From contig JAALGY010000043.1 of the NCBI GenBank assembly GCA_032358165.1, positions 124,001 to 188,000 on the forward strand: a stretch of DNA of 64,000 nucleotides. Direction: 5' to 3'. Below, in pieces: positions 54,763-64,000 of the stretch. Under the pieces are notes generated by a model that had not been told where the DNA came from, ran no database searches, and saw only the letters and a list, made by a program, of their open reading frames with translations. Position 1 is the first letter of the stretch. Each line of letters starts with the position of its first letter. The position numbers were made by a program, and so were the translations under genes. This DNA comes from Diplosphaera chodatii (taxonomy: Eukaryota > Chlorophyta > Trebouxiophyceae > Prasiolales > Stichococcaceae).

Positions 54763-57312
54763 ATGGCATGTCCTGCAACATTGCCGCAGCAGCGCGATGA
54801 TAGGAAGGTGCAGAGGCGCAAGGTGGCCCTCTTTGTTGCCTATGTTGGCGCAGGATACACGGTGCGCTGCGCATATTGCATGCTTGGGCATGCGTGCGGC
54901 ATCTGGACGCATGCAGTATCTAGTGATTGTGTGTTTCCCCTGCCGTCCCTGTTGTTGCTGGCGCACCCAACTACACACATTTGCGCATGTGGATCGGACT
55001 GTAGCACTACTGTGTGCACACTCACATTCATTCAGCAGGGCACTGATCGCAGGGTATGCAGCGCAATCCAGGCTGCAAGACAATAGAAGAAGATCTGCAT
55101 ACAGCTTTGGTCACAACTGGGGGCATTGCGCCTGAAAATGCAGATGATTTTGCCAAGGTGCCTGCAAGCCCAGCACACTTGCAGTGCCTCCTGCTTTGGA
55201 CCTGCAAAAGGCTTCATGATGCCGTGACATGGGCAGGTGTCATGGAGCCGTGCAGCCCGTACAGACAAAGGCGTCTCTGCTGTTGGTCAGGTGCCATGCG
55301 GTAGGTTATAGTCGTGTGACGCACTCCACACATGCAGGACTCTCATCCTCAGGTCAGTGCTGAATTTCATAGGTGGTGAGCCTCAGGATGTGCCTGCAAC
55401 CAGACATGGTGCAGCAGCTGAATAAGGAGTTGCCACCCGCAATCCATTGTCTTGGCTATCGACGGGTCACTAACGGGTTTGATGCGCGGAAGCTCTGCGA
55501 CAGGTGCGGCCGCTGCACTGCAGTGTTCTGCATGCTTCTCATAATGTCCTGTTTTTGGTCTTGTGCAAGACATGCAGTCTGCTGAAGGACCGAAGGCTGG
55601 GATGCTCATGCAAGTCGGGCCCAGGTTAGTTTTACCCATGTTGCAGGCGGCATTATGAATATGTCCTACCAGCATCTGTCTTTGACCCTGCAGCTTGCCA
55701 AATGCGCACTGAAACTTCAGCTGAAAGCTTGTCACGCCCCGCATCTGGTAAGATGGCAGCCTCTTCAAGTAGATTGCAGCTGCATTCCCTGATGGACGAT
55801 GCCAGTTGCGGTGTCAGCACTTAATGAGCATGCCCCTGCCAACATCGTGTGTTCTGCACTAGGCACAGCAATGCGGATTGCGTCGGCAGCGGAAGCAGCA
55901 GCAGCAGCAACCAGCTGTCCCTTTGTTTTTGGTGAAGTGTGCCAGACCCAGATGTCAGGCATCCTACAACGCTTCTGTGGGACTCACAGCTTTCATAATT
56001 TCACGGCCAAGGTGCAAATGTACACATTTGGTTGCGTCCAGTGTCACACTAAACTAATGTGCGAGCTGCTCAAGGCTTTTTTATTGTGAGTGTAATGTTG
56101 ATGACAATACACAGGCAGCGGCGTGCTCACCTTCATCACGACGCTACATCATATCCTGCTCGTGCACTGGTACCTTCACAATCTCGGTAGGACCTCGAAA
56201 TGCTGAACTGTACGCCTTTTCTTCCTTGATGTAGACTTGCAAAAACATGAGCAGCGTGCCATTGCGCGTCTCGTCATGTGCTGGTCTTCTCCTGGTGTCT
56301 TCAGGATGTCGTCTCCTGGTGTCTTCTAGGTATGTTGACAACACATATCACATTTCTAACTGCAGAGCTTCTCGACTGTGCACGGCAGGGCCAACAATGG
56401 GTGCGGCTGGAGATCATTGGCCAGTCGTTCATGATGCATCAGGTGCTCAGTCGTGCTGTTGCAGTGGCTTGCTTGCCATCACTCTGACATATGAGAGGGC
56501 CCTGTCCTGGCATTCGGATCACCCAAACAAGCAAGTGTCAAGCAACGCTTGAGGCTGCTTACTCTCTATGCAACAGATCCGCAAAATGGTGGGCCTTGCG
56601 CTGGCTGTGTTTCGTGGCGCTGCACCGTCTGCCAGTTTGGAGGTGGCCCTGGACCAAACGCGGACCGTGGACGTACGCCCCACTGTCGTGCCGTCCTGCC
56701 ATAGAGCATGTGTATGTACAGTCTGGTGGTCGCCAGCACATCATTACAGTGACCCTACGAGTCCAGGTGCCAATGGCCCCTGCTTTGGGGCTGCTGCTGC
56801 ACGAGTGCTGCTACCAAAGCTACAATGACCGGTGGGCACCTGGTGGGGAGGAGATGCGCCCTCGTCTGAGCCTAGCGGATTGGGATCCTCTCGTGAGGGA
56901 CTTCAAAGTAGGGTTACGAGATTGCGCTTTTGTTGAAGACTGTTTCATCACGCCTACTGCCAACTGGTGCACCTCACTGTAGTGAATGCTGCATTGATCC
57001 ATCGATATGGACCACCACCAGAAGTTTATCCATGCTCGCGCAACCAATGTGTTGCGACGGTTCAGCAGTGCCAAGGATGTGCGAATTTGCGCTACAGTGT
57101 GATCGCAGGTTGTGCCTGAACTAACGTCAGAACACACTGCGCAGAGGAACCATGTGTACCCGCACATTGCCGCACGTGATTCGGCAGAGGACGTCAATGG
57201 TTCCTGGCTTCGAGGCCTCACGGAACAAGCGTACCGCTTCAGCAGCTGGGGACATGCGCAAAGCGTATCAACGGTTTCAAGCAGGTTTGTTGCTGATGAC
57301 CTAAGCCATTGA
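54763..57312 (+). CDS. PUS1: tRNA pseudouridine synthase (PUS1/TruA family)
   Basis: Isomerises uridines to pseudouridine in tRNA (and, for PUS1-type enzymes, some snRNA/mRNA sites). ATG at 54763 (MACPATLPQQRDD). Exons deduced from phase and GT-AG sites: 54763-54861 (KVALFVAYVGAGYT), 55053-55157 (GMQRNPGCKTIEEDLHTAL), 55237-55290 with the catalytic motif SRAARTDKGVSAVGQ (Asp is the nucleophile), 55373-55503 (LPPAIHCLGYRRVTNGFDAR), 55647-55747 (RHYEYVLPASVFDP), about 55800-56011 (FCGTHSFHNFTAK), then WVRLEIIGQSFMMHQ (about 56400), IRKMVGLALAVFRG (about 56580), VPMAPALGLLLHECCYQSYN (about 56770) and YPHIAARDSAEDVNGSWLRG (about 57160). All motifs of the eukaryotic PUS1 core appear in order. The last exon and stop are uncertain (the 57,312 limit is approximate). 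Long introns relative to exons. Confidence 0.92.
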
Positions 57313-58472
57313 TGATCGGACCAGGTCACCCTTCGTGTGCAGCACAGTGCTGCATTGCAATCGGCGCTGTACATGCATGTGCAGCCCGCTCTCCGTGCTT
57401 CAACCGTGATGCGTGTGTAACTGGTAGTGGGGGAGAACACAGGTGCAGTTGGTGGGACGCTCCACCCATATTTGCTTTGTTGAAGCCACAAGACCGCAAC
57501 CTGACCTCGCTGCAATCATGTGGGAAGTGGTGCAGTGGCTCAGTAGGAGTCGCTGGCCACTGGTGGGCATCGTCCTTTTTTGAGGTTCCAACAGCAGCAG
57601 AGGGCTGACGGTGCATGTGCATGGGCGCTCCAGGGTGGCGTTGGGTGGCAAACGGAGCCTCTCTGCATATGAAGAAGGGCAAGTTCACGGTCGGGAGCGA
57701 GTGAAGCCGTTTCGCAGGTCCAAACCACCTGCGCTGGAGGCTGAATGGAGCGACTGACTTGTGATTAGTGAGGCAAGCTGTGGTGTCAGCAATTGATGAG
57801 CTGCTTGTCTCTAGATGCAGAACCCATGTTCACTCTAGTGTGTGTGCCTTTAGACATTTCAGTTCATCACAGTTCGGTCGAAAAGCTACGTTTGGCATTC
57901 TAGTGTGCATCACACTTGTTGCGTGCGTGAGCAGCAGTCTATGAGAGTATGGTAACATTGTAGCAGCCATGCTGAGGTGCCATTTGCTACACGCTGCATG
58001 CAAATTTGCCCTTAAAAGGGCAAAGCAGGGGTCACACAGCGGACAGGTTTTCGCACGATTGCCCTGGGCCAAGGAGCAGGACACAAACTGCATGTTGATG
58101 GGGTTCAATACGGGCGTGCACCGGTGCCAGCTTCTGGTGCCCGACAGACTGGGAAGAGACCGCCACGTGGACATCAAATCATGACCTTGTGAGGTTGAGA
58201 ATGCTGCAAGCAGGCACTGACTAAAATCATGGCGCACCCCTGCTCATGCAGAAGCACAAGCGTGATTGTCCATATGCACGACTGCCTCGCTCGCCTGCCC
58301 ACCGCGCTTTTCAAAAGTCATCAATTGACTGCACACAGTAACCGCACCATACACTTTGATACATGCCTTGGAAGCCGGTCTCATCCTAGTCCGTTTCAGC
58401 CTGACTACTCTGCTAACAGGGCACAACCTGCTGATTTGCTGATCAGAACTATCAGCAATGAGCTGACTGGCG
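57313..58472. other. Intergenic region between PUS1 and profilin (convergent)
   Basis: No recognised coding segment; should contain both 3' UTRs, and perhaps a last PUS1 exon near 57.4-57.6 kb. Confidence 0.45.
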
Positions 58473-58979
58473 TTAGATCCCCTGACCAATCAGGTAGTCG
58501 CCGAGGTTTTCCACTACCAGGTTGCAATCTGCTGGCTGCACACCCTCATTATAGATGCCAATGACGAGCGCGGATGTGGTCTTCTTGATTGTCACACCCT
58601 TGGTCTTTGCGTCCCGCCCGCGGCCGCGTATGACGGCGCCTGGCTCGCCGGCCAGCAGCATGAACTTTTCACCTCCCAGGAACAGGCCACTGGCAGCCAG
58701 GTTGGATGCGTCGTCGAAGCCAGCGACCAGCTTTGAAACCTGCATATACCATGCACGCATGTTACCTTGCAACCAACACACGTGCACATTCTGCAAAATA
58801 CGTGCTGTTCAGCCGTGCAGCGATGCTGGCAGCAGCACCTCGCCATCGTGCAGTGATGGAAACTGTTCGCTCTGTGCCCAGACACCCCCGTCCTGGCCCA
58901 CTATAGCTGCTGCAGACAGTACACCGCCCTTTGGAAGCTCGCACAGCAGGTGCTCGTCGACATAAGTCTGCCAACTCAT
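58473..58979 (-). CDS. PRF: Profilin
   Basis: Small cytosolic actin-monomer-binding protein that also binds proline-rich ligands such as formins and phosphoinositides. Two exons on the minus strand: 58979-58839 (47 codons, [40 protein letters not shown]) and 58739-58473 (88 codons plus stop). The intron (58838-58740) is GT-AG and phase 0. The second exon has [38 protein letters not shown] and the C-terminal helix [13 protein letters not shown]. Total 135 residues, normal for the family; the N-terminal WQTYVDEHL and the C-terminal helix that form the poly-proline site are both kept. Confidence 0.96.
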
Positions 58980-59238
58980 CTGGCAGGCCGGTGACACTGC
59001 CAAATGGGAGGCAGCCCCTGCTAATGTCCTTCACAAATCTTGCACACAGAATGCAGTTCTTGGGACCTTCTCAGTCACGAACAGCGGGCCTGACACTACC
59101 GGGCACTTTGATCAACCCTCACGAGCGTGATGCTGGTATGCTGCGCGGATTTGCTGCACTCAGTCGACAAGAGAAATTCCAAGTGGATGCAAGGAAGCAT
59201 ATCAAGTCGAGCGCACAGCGGCGGCAGGAAGTGGAGGA
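58980..59238. promoter_or_regulatory. Divergent promoter region between profilin and the HY5-like gene
   Basis: Only about 260 bp (or about 390 bp if the HY5-like protein starts at 59374) separate the two divergent coding starts, so the promoters must overlap or be very compact. No specific element was identified. Confidence 0.5.
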
Positions 59239-60114
59239 ATGCAGGGGGAAGCCGATGACACGCGGGCCACACGAAGTGCACAGAGATACGCTGCGCAGGG
59301 TTGCGGGGCGCTGCGCCTGAGACGGTGCCCTCCAGCGTGCAGCACGGCCATCAGCTGTCTGCGACTGTCTAGCATGAGCCAAGCGGCCAGGTTCGCGTCG
59401 CCAGGCGATGCGGAGGTTCCCATTCTGGTTCACAGCACCACTTCGCAGCCTACACTAGGTGGCCTGGGCATCACAGCGAGGACTGCAGCAGAGCCGCTGT
59501 GGTCAGATAAAGGCTTTGGGCACCCGCAGTCGTCTGTCGCCGGGACGCCAGCACTCGACCAAGGCCTGCTGCATGTGCCAGCCAGCCCAAGCGCGCTGCA
59601 GCACGGCATGGCGCACTTGGTGCCCCAGATGAGCAGCATCGGCGGCAAACCTTCCGGGGCGCGTCTGACGCGGGCGCAGCAGTCGGAGCTCGAGATGGCA
59701 CGGCGTCGCGCTCAGAAGGCTGCCCAGGGTAAAGCTGCCAACACAGCCTCAGCACGGCGGGCCAAGCGGAGGGCTTCAGATGGGGAGGCTGCATCCGACG
59801 ACGAGCTGCAGCAGAAGCTGGCAGGAGTCACCGATGAGAAGGAGGCTAAGCGGTTAAAGAGGCTGCTACGCAACCGTGTGTCCGCACAGCAAGCCAGAGA
59901 GCGCAAGAAGTCGTATGTGGCCACACTGGAGGAGAAGTGCAAAGCACAGGATCAACGGCTTGAGGAGGCAGAGCAACGTATCAAGACACTGGAGCGAGAG
60001 AATGTGATGCTGCGCTCTGTGATGAAAAACATGCAGGGTCATCCTGAAATTGGATCTGGAGATCATGCACAAGATGAGGCGGCAGTGCCTCGGTCCACTG
60101 CTGGCTGGTACTGA
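59239..60114 (+). CDS. HY5: HY5-like bZIP transcription factor
   Basis: Nuclear DNA-binding protein; in land plants HY5 drives light-responsive transcription and is destroyed through COP1. A single open exon of 291 codons (ATG 59239); a second in-frame ATG at 59374 ([12 protein letters not shown]) gives 246 residues and may be the true start. Residues 200-224 are the basic region [20 protein letters not shown] with N212-x7-R220, the HY5-specific version rather than generic bZIP, followed by the zipper (L230, L241, L251, L258) and [13 protein letters not shown], as in HY5. An N-terminal Ala/Ser/Gln-rich stretch and a second basic patch (about 154-179) precede it. I do not see the canonical VPE-type COP1-binding motif; AEVPILV at 58-64 is only weakly similar. 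Upstream exons are possible. Confidence 0.88.
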   Translation: MQGEADDTRATRSAQRYAAQGCGALRLRRCPPACSTAISCLRLSSMSQAARFASPGDAEVPILVHSTTSQPTLGGLGITARTAAEPLWSDKGFGHPQSSVAGTPALDQGLLHVPASPSALQHGMAHLVPQMSSIGGKPSGARLTRAQQSELEMARRRAQKAAQGKAANTASARRAKRRASDGEAASDDELQQKLAGVTDEKEAKRLKRLLRNRVSAQQARERKKSYVATLEEKCKAQDQRLEEAEQRIKTLERENVMLRSVMKNMQGHPEIGSGDHAQDEAAVPRSTAGWY

Positions 60115-60646
60115 GTGCCTGGTTGCTTACATTTGCATCATTTCGGGCCTGTTGCAGCGACTGTTGCACAAGCAGCTTTATGCTCTTCACATGGACAGGA
60201 TAGTTGTATACTAGACGTTGTTTTGAGCTGAAAAATTTGATTGTGACGCCCTGTGCTATGGCACTGTAAAGCAACATGCATCATAGCAATGCACATGTGT
60301 GCAGTAGACGCTGTCAGTCTGTTGCACTAGCACGGTGGGTATAAATGCTGTTTCGCAAACACACACACACCCAGTGGGCCGAAGTGGCCACACACTGCCT
60401 GCCTGTGAGTACTTTGTAGAACGCAGCTGTTTGCGCAACTACACGGAACCTGTTGACGCAAGCAAGCGTACAGTGTCTGGTAGCGAGTAGGGGCAGCAGC
60501 GAGTACGTGTCAGGTGTGTACCAAACGTGCAATTGTCTGCTGTCAGCTCCCACCTGGGCAAGGTTGCTTCTGAGCTCAGAACATGGGTGAATCCATGGAC
60601 CTCAAATGTATCGTTCAGCTCTGTCTGCCAGTTGCATTATGACAGA
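60115..60646. other. Intergenic region
   Basis: 3' flanks of HY5-like (plus) and ALG12 (minus). A short (AC)n run lies at about 60358-60371. No gene seen. Confidence 0.5.
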
Positions 60647-60693
60647 TCAGTTACTTTCCGCCATGGCCATAATGAGCTTCTGCATTTCAATGC

Positions 60694-62833
60694 TCAACAA
60701 TTCATCGACATCGTTGCTGGGCAAGATGTACACACCTTGTTATACGTCCAACCTGATCCCTGTTGAAGAAATCGACTGACGCCTGTCATGGCTGGCAGTG
60801 TCTCGATGTGCAAATGCCGCATGTCCTGATCAAGACACAGCAATGCATCAGTCGTCAGCCTTTGCACTGAAATGTCAAGGTTGACATGCTTTACAGTATG
60901 CGGAGCAAATGGCGCACGCTGCTGTTGGTTGCAGCATGCAATTGCTGCAGTGCCGTGCCGCCTGGGTAGTTGAAGTGGGATGCCGCCGATGCGGTCAGCA
61001 CAATACCCAGGCAGACCAACGCTGCGCCGCTGGCGCCGAGGTGCCACAAAATCTTGGTGCTGTGCTGCTGCCGGCAGAATTGCCAGATGCGCGCAAGGCC
61101 TGCAGCTGCCACTGCATTGAAGAGTGGTAACACTGGAAACAGGAAGCGGACCTGCGGAGCAGACAGGCCGTGCATCATACAGCATGTGGTGCTGACAGCA
61201 GCACTCAGCCTCTGCATTGTGTCCCAATAGCAGGCATCACACCCAATGCTGATGCATCTGTGACCGTTTGTGTTGTCGAGGATTCACCTCCTTGTGAGGC
61301 AGTAGGGAGTACATGGCTACATACAGCACGGCAACAGCCCCCATGGGCCGCACACGTGACTCGAGCAGTATGCCTACAGGCCACAGAGGCATGCCCAGCA
61401 GCAGCATACGCGGCAGTGCGGACGTCCAGTACCAGTGCCATGGCATCACTCCCCATGCACCGCTCCTGAAAGTTGAAAGTTGAGCCTCGCTGCTCTGGCC
61501 AGACTGAGTCTCAAGGTGACAGCAGGTCTCCTGAACATCACTCATCAGCAGGGCGCATCACGCAACCCCAAAAAAAGTAGTGATGAAGCACCTGTTCAAC
61601 ACCACGTTGAACCAGAAGACTTCGCTCTCGGGCCACAGCAGGCGCTGCCACATCAGCGAGTCAAGCGGCACTGTTGCTGCAATGCACGTGCAGCCCGCCA
61701 CCACTCCGTCTGCCACAGCTTGGCTGGTGCTTAGTCGGCCTGCTAGCAAGAGGTGCACTGCCACCAGAATAAGCAACGGAGCTACGTCGCACCTGAAAAC
61801 TGCCTGCAATTTCAAGCTCGTCAGTCATTTGCCTGGCACAGCGCATCACATTTTGTGTTTGGCCATGATCTGGCTGAGGCAAGCTGCATTCGTCAAGTCG
61901 AGTGACAGATCTTACCGCTGCCATGATGAGCAGCAGAAGCGTGCGTCGAGGATGCTCATTGCGCAGCCAGCAGGCGCTTGCAGCACAGCACAGTGCAAGC
62001 GCAAATGTGTTTGGCAGTGGCCTGCTGGCGTAGTACGCCAAGTGGAACTGTGACATGCACAGTGCTGCAAACGAAGCTCCAGCCGTTCGGCCAACAGTGC
62101 TGTGCATGGCCATCTGCAGCGCATGCAGACTTGCAGCCACCAGCAGCGCCTGAAGATAACACCCACACGGTCAGCAACAATACCAAACCCGCCTGTGCTC
62201 GTTGAGCTGGCAGATCTGCAAAGACTGGCGAGCTGAGGCTCACATCTTTGAGCGGTCTATTGCACATCACGGTGGGCCACATAATGCATGTGTCAGGATG
62301 AGCCGGAGCCTTTCCAGCTGTGCTGACATGGCATGGTACCAGTGCACCATGCAGCAACACATATTCTGAGCCCACATGAGCAACACAATCTTTACGCCTC
62401 ATAGGACTCACCAGCGAGGCACGTGCGGCAAAAAGTCCTGCAAGCTTCGAATACCCCATGATGTGTGCAGCAGCAACCACAGGGCTTGAGATGCTGGCAA
62501 GTAGCACCGGCCCTGCGCATTTGCCAGTGACAGTATGAGCTTAGGCAGCTGTTTGGATGATAGTCTTCGTCTAGAGCTGTGTAGCTGGCAGGTGAGCAAG
62601 TCAGCAGCTTGCACTCGATAGGAGCACGATGACTTCTCACCCACAAATGTGCGCGGAACCACACCAGGGAATTCCAGATGGTCATATGCCTTCATATTGG
62701 ATCGTAGGTATAGGAGGTCGTGGACAGCCTGGATATTGAAACTCTCTTCCACCTTGGTGAAAGGTGCGTTCACCAGATGAAGCAGTGCCAGACCACCAAA
62801 TGCGCAACTCCATGCCAGCGCCAGCCATGGCAT
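60694..62833 (-). CDS. ALG12: Dolichyl-P-mannose alpha-1,6-mannosyltransferase ALG12
   Basis: ER-membrane GT22 enzyme that adds the eighth mannose to the lipid-linked oligosaccharide for N-glycosylation. ATG at 62833 ([14 protein letters not shown]), several exons, minus strand. Family blocks in order: [20 protein letters not shown] and [16 protein letters not shown] (62770-62640), a hydrophobic lumenal/TM section around 62.5-61.9 kb, [19 protein letters not shown] and [20 protein letters not shown] (61800-61625), [20 protein letters not shown] (about 61440), [20 protein letters not shown] (about 61130) and the ALG12-type C-terminus [19 protein letters not shown] (about 60760). The 3' end is unsettled: a stop at 60694 if read through, or an additional exon ending near 60647. 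The DLD-like catalytic acidic residues of GT22 correspond to the KVEESFN block. Confidence 0.92.
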
Positions 62834-63561
62834 TTGCCCGAATGTGTATGCTAATGAAACGGCTCAGTCGGGCGGCGTTGATGTGAGGCAATTGTCTGGT
62901 GTCCGTCGGAATACCAAATAGCAATGCCAACAATGCTAAGCCTCCGCATGATGCAGATACCATCAGCCAGCGATCGATCAGCCTGAACAAACATCGTGAC
63001 TCAACTACTGATTCGGGTAGCGATACTTGTAGGGCCCCCAGCCATTTGCAAAGTGGTTCTGTAGGGGATACCATTCCAGTGTTTGGGGGGTTCACAGGCT
63101 GAATTGTGAATAAAATGTTACGAGATGGGTAGTCACGTGCCGCGCAGACCGCAGCCGTCGCACGCACAAGCATCTGTGCAGCCCCACTCTGGTTCGTGAG
63201 GCCGTTGAATCGTGCGTCGCGTCACGATGCGGACTGCGACGGTCGGTCGTTGCCACTACCGGTAACCGATGTCTTTTCGTGGGATGCGGAATGCACGGCG
63301 CAGCGCACAGCAGGCCCGCAACGCGAAGCACGTGCGCCTATCAGTGCCGGTGGCCTACGCAACACTTGCCGCGCCTGACTTGCAGCACTGCGGCCGTCGC
63401 GACTCATCTAAGCTTATCAGGACTCTTTACGGGGACCGCTTGGGAGCAATACGCCGGAATGCGCCAAAGTACCGAGAACGCAGGGTAGGATGTCGAGCTG
63501 CCGCGCTGACATTCCCAATAAACTACAGGGGACGCTAAGTTCGTCATAGAATTGCTGTCGG
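62834..63561. other. Upstream region of ALG12, no gene recognised
   Basis: Short frames on both strands; no domain recognised. Likely ALG12 promoter/5' UTR in the first few hundred bases. Confidence 0.45.
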
Positions 63562-63741
63562 ATAGTTTGCCTGGGTATTTTCTCCGGCTGACTAGGGCAC
63601 ACTGCACTCCCAGTCAGCGGGGTAGTCTATGGACGTACTCAGTGAAACAAGTCGTGATACACTGGCAGAGTGGCGTGCCTAGCAAGCAGATGCATGGTCT
63701 CCTGGGCCCAACATACAGGTGCAAGGCATAGTTTGCCTGGG
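63562..63741. mobile_element. Short dispersed element with 14-bp TSD (copy 2)
   Basis: atagtttgcctggg at 63562-63575 and 63728-63741 bracket 152 bp related to 54039-54222 (shared cactcccagtcagcggggta, gagtggcgtgcctag, tctcctgggcccaacatac). Confidence 0.75.
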
Positions 63742-64000
63742 GCCAACAAGGGTCCCTCCTCTGGGTGACTCCCTTGGGTAACGAATTGAGGTGTTTTCGA
63801 ACCGTGAAGAATAGCCTTAGGGCGCTAGGGGTGCACCCTAGCAGCCCTTCCGCGTCGCACATTTCCATTCGCACCAAAACCCTCTATTTCGAGTGATCAC
63901 ATTTATCATTCCGGGGGTGTATAAGGTGCATGCGTGCATCGTTATTCTCACATGCACTTGAATAACTGCTGCACTCTGCTGCATAGAGTGCACACAATCA
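63742..64000. other. Right end of window, no gene recognised
   Basis: No open frame with a recognised domain. Confidence 0.4.

Overview
This window is nuclear DNA from an intron-rich eukaryote, most likely a green alga. The evidence for a plant-lineage host is a HY5-type bZIP factor together with UBA1, PUS1, ALG12, profilin and a mitoferrin-like carrier, all split by short GT-AG introns (donors often GTGCG/GTGAG, acceptors often TGCAG). The placement (trebouxiophyte-like) is inference; no rRNA or organelle marker is present.

Layout. 1-1.5 kb: no recognisable gene. ~1.5-3.7 kb (+): multi-exon FAD-dependent monooxygenase. ~3.7-35.8 kb: a 32-kb nest of retroelements with no host gene. ~36.4-41.6 kb (-): degenerate multi-exon STAND NTPase/TPR protein. 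~42.1-43.8 kb (+): unrecognised split reading frames. 44.8-50.7 kb (-): UBA1, the ubiquitin-activating enzyme. 51.7-53.7 kb (+): mitoferrin-like carrier. 54.8-57.3 kb (+): PUS1/TruA-type tRNA pseudouridine synthase. 58.5-59.0 kb (-): profilin. 59.2-60.1 kb (+): HY5-like bZIP. 60.7-62.8 kb (-): ALG12 mannosyltransferase. The last 1.2 kb has no gene.

The nest is built mainly from one family of APE-type non-LTR retrotransposon (LINE): ORF1 with a coiled coil and RRM-like region, then ORF2 with endonuclease, reverse transcriptase (YADD) and a C-terminal zinc knuckle, a 3' UTR of about 120 nt and an (AATGTC)n tail. One near full-length copy (minus, 3746-11740) is interrupted by a younger LINE and by a SINE. 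Many 5'-truncated copies in both orientations are inserted into each other. Short target-site duplications (TSDs, 3-6 bp) let several layers be peeled apart: 5501-7512 in LINE-A, 22023-23847 and 24027-26319 in one plus-strand copy, and 15204-15752 in a twin-primed inverted copy. A SINE family with a pol III B-box core and (CCATT)n tail has at least nine insertions, mostly with 4-6 bp TSDs. A different element with a (CAAA)n tail makes 13-bp TSDs, and one ultra-short copy sits in the FAD gene. A third small repeat with 14-16 bp TSDs occurs at 54.0 and 63.6 kb.

Most interesting: ORF1 and ORF2 of the full-length LINE share one frame, separated by a single UAG with no AUG before the endonuclease (possible readthrough); a SINE copy carries 41 bp of LINE flank (5' transduction); there is a textbook twin-priming inversion; two tandem duplications keep the LINE frame open; and the nest resembles the Zepp-type clusters proposed as centromeres in some green algae.
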